In this document: piece by piece, positions 58,478-64,000 of the stretch
How the letters are laid out: each line of letters starts with the position of its first letter
How positions within the stretch are numbered: the stretch's first letter is position 1
From: Euonymus europaeus
Taxonomy: Eukaryota; Streptophyta; Magnoliopsida; Celastrales; Celastraceae
NCBI GenBank assembly: GCA_963580455.1
Contig: OY756963.1
Location: 19,735,555 to 19,799,554 of the forward strand
Direction of reading: 5' to 3'
Length of the DNA: 64,000 nt
Notes under the pieces: model-generated
Databases searched by the model: none
What the model was told of the DNA's origin: nothing
The model's input: only the letters and a program-made list of their open reading frames with translations
Program-made: the position numbers and the translations under genes

Positions 58478-61400
58478 ATGGCTGATCAGGTGGAGTCATC
58501 GCCTCTTGTAACTCCTCCGGCGATCGCTGACACTAGTGAGATCGACTTGGAAGCCGGCCCTACAGACCAATTTCAATGTCGTATTTGCTTGGACACTGAC
58601 GGTAATTTGCCCTTTGTTTCTCCAATTTGATTGCTTTGCTTCAACCGTCCCTGTTATACTTTATTGGGAATACTTTCAAAGCTTATTTCCTGCGCGGTTG
58701 AAGGTCTGTAATTTGGAAAATGTATGTTCTTTTATGAACAAAGTGGTTAATTTTAGATTAGAGTTGATCACTCTAATAACTAGGCATGGCGGCTATAAGT
58801 TAAAATTTTAAGTTTTTTTGTTTTTGTTTGGTTCATCTGTCCTATACACATCCCTAAGAAGCATTTTAGCTCCTACTTTCATGTGAAATTTAGGCAGTGT
58901 ATCTGTTACTGTTAGTCTGAAAAATACTTGGTTTCAATTTGGTGCTAGGTTCTTTTGAGGCTGTCTCTAGAAAAGAAAGAAAAAACTTTCAGTGGATAAA
59001 GTATCTCAATAATTGGCTAAACCTCTCATGACCAAGAATCTTTTTTCAACCAGTTTTTGGATAATTGGTTTAGTTGTATTAAGTTTTGGATGTCAGCTAT
59101 GTGTTCTTATTTTCGTGAGAGTATTAGCTCCTTAGCTTTGTAATCTTTGTTCTATGTATTGCACCTTCTTGTTGCATGCCTTCAATGGTATCTCTTTTGC
59201 ATTCAAAAAACATGAAAAAAATAATCATCCAAGCATTTATCTCAAAAGTTGGGCGGTTGCATGAGTCTGTGAGAAAATGTACGAGAATCTACTATGTGTA
59301 TTCGTTTTCGCTGTACATTTCTATTTAGGATCATACTTTAATCATCTCCTATTGAATAAGTATCATTTCTTACCATTTCAATTAATGTCTTTTGAGATCT
59401 CTATTTACTTCCTACTATCTCCTATACAAATTCTCTCAATTCTCTTAAGTGTCGCACAACTATCTCTACGTTATACATGTCATACCATCTTAAATGGTTT
59501 TCTCGAAACTTATCTTCAATTGATTTTACTTCTATCTTAAATCTAATAATCTCATTTCTTATTTTATATTTTCTCGTGCGGCCACAAATCCAACAAAGCA
59601 TTCACATTTCTACTACATGGATTTCAGGTAGAGATTTCGTTGCACCTTGCAAGTGCAAAGGTTCATCAAAGTATGTACACCGGGAGTGCTTAGATCACTG
59701 GAGAGCTGTTCGGGTATAAGTTCGATATCTTTTTCTGTAATTTAAATTCCAATTGAAGTGTTCAAGCCTTACTCGATTTGTCGTATTTTCTCCATCGATA
59801 CTGATGATATTGATGTGGGTATAATATTGCATGGTAACCGAGTGGCGTGTTTTTGATGAATACGATGAAACTCTAGTCTGTTATGTTGCTCTTATGGGAT
59901 TATGAACTTTTTTTATGCTGAATGAGTAATGCATTTGCTAAGCAATTGACGCTCTTCAGCTGATCTAAACTATTTTTATGCTCTTTTATATGTGAAAGGA
60001 AACTCTTGATGCCTTTTTTTATATTTTTTCTATTGCTTTTCTGCAAGTCAAGTATATGTACAGTGTATGATACTAGGAGTACATTTTTCCAGTGATTAAA
60101 GCTCTATTGAGTATTGACAGGTAAACAAATGATTTCCTGCTGATCAAGAATTCAGTAGATTTTGTTAGCTATGGTTGTCTTGGGTCATTTTCATCTGGAT
60201 TCACTCAATTGTTTATTTTGTGAATTCTTTGGTAATACTGCTGTGATGAATGTATAAGCTCTTGCAGTAAAATGGTTTGCATCTTAATTATGCAATACAA
60301 TTTAATTTTGCTAAAGGCTTAATATTCACTTTTTCTGTTTTGTTACATGATGCTTTCCATGTTTTTTATTTTTTTATACGCCTTTTCATTGATTTGTTAA
60401 TTTTGTTCTTTTACAGTATGCTCTCCTTTCATCGTTGATGATTTAGATTGTGTTCGTCTCTTTTTTCTATTTGTTTTGAGTTTTCGCTTGGGTGAATATA
60501 TCATTATTTTCTTGAAGTCATTTGAATTTCCCATCATAGAAGGTATAAAACAATTGAAAATGAAATTAAGGATCTAATAAGTTTTGAATCTTGGTTTTGC
60601 CTGACCATGACAAATTTGTGATGTGGTTGACTTGCATCTTGAGGGATTGCTGCTGCTTAATTTCAACATATTATGATCTGAAAATTTATCCTGAACGTTG
60701 CAGGAAGGATTTGCATTTGCTCATTGCACAACTTGCAAGGCACCCTATTATTTGAGAGTTCATGTTGCTGCCGACAGGAAATGGCGAACTTTAAAATTTC
60801 GATTTTTTGTCACTAGGGACATTATATCTATATTTCTGGCTGTTCAGCTTGTACGTCATTTATCTGTTGTTGTTGTTTTTCTTTTTCTGTGTCTTAGTTA
60901 CCTTAATTGTAAATATATTGCTTACATGGAAATTTGATTGCCCCTATCTGTATCTTTGTTATGAACAGGTAATTGCTTTTCTGGCATATTTGGTATATTT
61001 GATTGACAGCTATCAGCAGTCTTGGCTGCGTCTTGCATGGGGTTTTGACAGCGTGTATAGCTTCTACTACATTTGTGGTAAAATCTCAACATCCTATTTA
61101 ATTGAATGGATAACTATGTATTCTTTTGAGTGTTGCTTCTGAATTCTGATGTCTCCCATGTAGCGAATACTACTTTGGTTTGTATGTTTGTCCATACCTT
61201 AGTTTGTATAGTGTTGTTTCCTACTGTATTTTGATCTGCATTTTGTATAGCGTTGTTGCCTACTGTATTTTGTACAGTGTTGTTGCCTAATGACCTGTGA
61301 AAAGAGAGATGTTAAGGCGACTCTGAGTTTTGGCCATCCATACCAGATGCTTGCAATTTCAGAGGATTCTAATTTATTTTTTTTAATTTATCTTGCAGAT

Positions 61401-64000
61401 ATGAGTTCAATTTTATGTTTTGACATGAGTCCAGAAAAAAATAATCAAAGCAACATTATTCATGCATCAGGTTTTATTGAGATCTTGTGTCTGTTCCTGA
61501 ATTTGATGAGCTAAGTAATTTGCACTGAGGAGGAAAGACCAATACAATGGTTTTAATCAGTTGATGAAGACTGAAACATATTTGACTCTATTTAAAAGTC
61601 AATTGCTTAGTTATGGTCGATCTGAAAATTATAAATTACATGTAATTGAGTGCCTCAAAATTTCGCTTCAAATAATAATTTGAAAGATGTTTTCATCATT
61701 TCTTATCTTTTGTGGAATCACTGGAATCCATATTTCATACTTTAGTATTTATTGTTATATTTCATGGCTCTTAATGTCCTTGTTTGCCTACTTTTTCTTC
61801 AAGAATTCCAGCAATTCATTATTTTTACGAACTTGGATGTGCTTCCCTCCCCCACCCTCTTTTTTAGAAGTTTATGGTGTTATTACTGCTATTATTTCTA
61901 CTGTTTTATTTGCAGCCCTCAACTTATTGATTCAGTTTTATCTGCCTGCTCTTCAGGTGTACCATTACTTGGTTCCTTTATTTTGGTGCTATTGTGGTCA
62001 AAGAATGAATTTGTATAAAGAGGGAAAAAAATTGAAAGAGAAAGATGCCACATTAGTACTTTTGTGGTTTGAGCTCTTAAATTTCATATGATTTGAAATT
62101 CTAGAACTTCCAAAATGTAAATAAAGTAGATCAATTTCTTCCTTTTTCATTATGGTTTGGCAATATAGATATAGACAATTAGCAGAACATGGTTTAGCTA
62201 TCAATGGCAAGAGAGATGTGGATGCAATAGTGATGCTTGCTGTTGGGTCACCTTTGTTGTCCGTCTCATGTACATGTAATTTACAGAAAGCGCTTGAACA
62301 CCTTTATTTGCTACTGGTAAATTCACATAAACATATTATTGACTGCAGGAGCACTTTTGTTTTTTGCTTTGCTTGGGCTTTCGGGCTGCTTTATTACTTG
62401 TTATGATCGTAGAGTGCGCAATGATCTGGCACAGCCTTGTCGAGAGTTATGTCTTTGTTGCTGCCAGCCAGGGTATAACTCTCTGCCTCTATTAATTCAT
62501 ACTTTGTTGGCTGTTTTGTCATAGTTTAACTATTTTATTGAGCATGGCCTTAAAAGTGGTTGACACGCTTTCGATTGACGAAAATATCAAATTTTCTGGT
62601 TCATTTTCAAAACTGAAATTATGTCGACACATTGTCTTTTCAAAATTTAAAATGTGAAATTACTACCTTAAACTGTACAAACTCTCTGCACTATTTCCAG
62701 TTTACTCTCTAGAGCTTTTCAGGTAGAGTTATTTTCAACCTTAATTTTTTTTTACTACATCCACTTATCTGCCTGTGCCACATAATCCCACAAGTTATCT
62801 AGATGAAACTGATAGACTAGACAGAAGAGCTGACTGAAGACATTGAATGATTATGATTTGTCACATAGAACAGCTCTTTGATGTTGTATTCTGTGATTTA
62901 GTTATGGTTAGTAGAATACTTATATATGTGTATTTTCCAGGTATAAGAGAGGGAGGAAGAGGGAAGTCAAAAGCGGGATACTATGTTTAGTTGCTTCTTG
63001 TATTGTATCAACCCCATGTTGGATGCATGGGGGGGTTCCATATATAAGTGTGGGTTAATCACTGGTTGAGTGAAATGATTTATTTTGAAGTTTGAAAATA
63101 AAATGTAATGGACGGATGTGATAAGTGATGACCATAATACTGTGAGTGATTAATATTTACTAATTGAAAATAAAAGAGGGTGATTGGTTGAAACTTTTGT
63201 GGAGGCAAAAAATGAAATATTGTTGTATGAAAGGTCTGACACAAACGAGAGAAAGAAGTTCTAGAGCATTGCAAGAGAAAAAAAAAGCCTCCCTTGCCTA
63301 TGTCTTACCTGCTTAGCACTTTACGCATACATCATGATGAATTATCATTAGAATGATCTCAGCTCCGATTTGAGATTAAGGTTATTTGATTGATCACTGC
63401 TTCTCAGGAGTTATATAGACTGCATATATGCAAGTTTTGAATTTAGTGTTTACGTTGAGAAATGCATTCGATTGCAAATATTAATATATAAGTTTGAAGG
63501 CTTATCCATGGAATTTTTTTTATTGTTAACTAGCTCTGTGATCTTTCTTTGAGTGTATTACTCCAAATACGTAATGCACATCGTGATTTAGTTTCTTTTA
63601 ATACTTGCAGTATCTGTGCAGACTGCCATTTACCTGGCACTCTTTGTATGTGGACTGACTGTACGACGTGCTTTGAAAGTTGTGCAAGTGCGTCCAGCGA
63701 ATGTGGTTGTTTAGGTGGTGCCGGTGAAGCTGGTCTGCCGTTATTATTTATAATGGCTTTGATTATGCTGGGACTATTTACTGTGATAGGCATATTCTAC
63801 AGTGTTTTGGTGGCTACTATGGTTGGACAAAGAATCTGGCAGCGACACTATCACATTCTAGCGAAAAGGATGCTAACAAAAGTGAGTCACGACGGATGAT
63901 TGGCATGTTCTACGGTGTTTTTTTTCATTTCTTTAAGAGTGTAACTATAACAAGACTTTATTTTCTTGCGATTTCGACTTGTGTGTTTAATCAGGAATAT
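58478..64000 (+). CDS. RING-variant (RINGv, MARCH-like) membrane E3 ubiquitin ligase, 3' end cut by window
   Basis: Exons: 58478-58601, 59628-59713, 60704-60850, 60969-61077, 62349-62472, 63611-63881, and the first two codons of a seventh at 63995-64000; 289 codons are visible. The C4HC3 RINGv finger spans about residues 32-85: CRICLD, CKCKG, VHRECLDHW, CTTCKAPY. Hydrophobic segments follow: IISIFLAVQLVIAFLAYLVY (about 106-127), GALLFFALLGLSGCFI (about 156-171) and LPLLFIMALIMLGLFTVIGI (about 238-262). A strongly Cys-rich loop (13 Cys in residues 186-230) lies between the last two. It should transfer ubiquitin to membrane proteins with an E2 partner. The start ATG (MADQVESSPLV) is the first in a CT-rich leader. 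The family is clear; the exact Arabidopsis counterpart is not recalled. Confidence 0.92.
61203..61292. repeat. Three-copy minisatellite in RING gene intron 4
   Basis: Units starting TTTGTATAGTGTTGTT at 61203, TTTGTATAGCGTTGTT at 61242 and TTTGTACAGTGTTGTT at 61269, each followed by a CCTACTG- or CCTAATG-type tail. Spacing is irregular (39 and 27 bp). Confidence 0.7.

Noticed and set aside
1..64000. Search for a new multi-gene system, tRNA, rRNA or a tandem array of related genes
   Set aside because: The host genes are known, unrelated families with ordinary eukaryotic structure; no RNA gene signature or gene cluster was seen.

Overview
The window is nuclear DNA of a flowering plant, most probably a eudicot. 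The genes carry many GT-AG introns, the intergenic DNA is AT-rich and full of plant-type transposons, and the protein set includes plant-specific families (PERK receptor kinase, HIT4, chloroplast ABC1 kinase). I cannot name the species. Nothing prokaryotic, no CRISPR array and no tRNA or rRNA gene was seen.

Seven host genes can be spliced by hand into full reading frames. From left to right: NRPB4, the Pol II stalk subunit (+, 2647-6057); an ABCF5-type ABC-F ATPase (-, 6733-11319), convergent with NRPB4; a PERK proline-rich receptor-like kinase (+, 15503-21002); HIT4, a heat-tolerance chromatin protein (+, 27287-36612); an OSA1/ABC1K8-type chloroplast ABC1 kinase (+, 37705-50594); a SIRK1-type LRR receptor-like (pseudo)kinase (+, 52225-56768); and a membrane RING-variant (MARCH-like) E3 ligase (+, 58478 to beyond 64000, last exon cut by the window edge). 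The genes are unrelated housekeeping, signalling and organelle functions. As I remember Arabidopsis locus numbers, homologues of three lie near At5g09920-At5g10020 and of two near At5g64840-At5g64940, which suggests one ancestral block that was later split between two paralogous regions there.

Transposons fill the space between and inside the genes. A LINE reverse-transcriptase fragment runs off the left edge. A 4.4-kb LINE with a 16-bp target duplication sits just upstream of HIT4; its middle is inverted and partly deleted. A 3.7-kb Ty1/copia element with nearly identical 136-bp LTRs sits in HIT4 intron 7. A Mutator-like element with about 200-bp inverted ends and a 10-bp target duplication sits in intron 3 of the ABC1 kinase gene and carries coding-like unrelated sequence (Pack-MULE candidate). 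Two hAT-type MITEs with 8-bp target duplications, a fold-back hairpin, a 558-bp inverted-repeat element and a LINE remnant occupy other introns and spacers. Between the LRR kinase and the RING gene lies an unexplained 299-bp unit with direct terminal repeats and 11-bp flanking repeats.

The most interesting items are the inverted LINE, the possible gene capture in the Mutator-like element, the 299-bp direct-repeat unit, minimal upstream ORFs just before the start codons of both receptor-kinase genes, a 13-cysteine cluster in the RING protein, and an unattached cluster of TGGGCY motifs near 12.3-12.6 kb. I found no clearly new multi-gene system.
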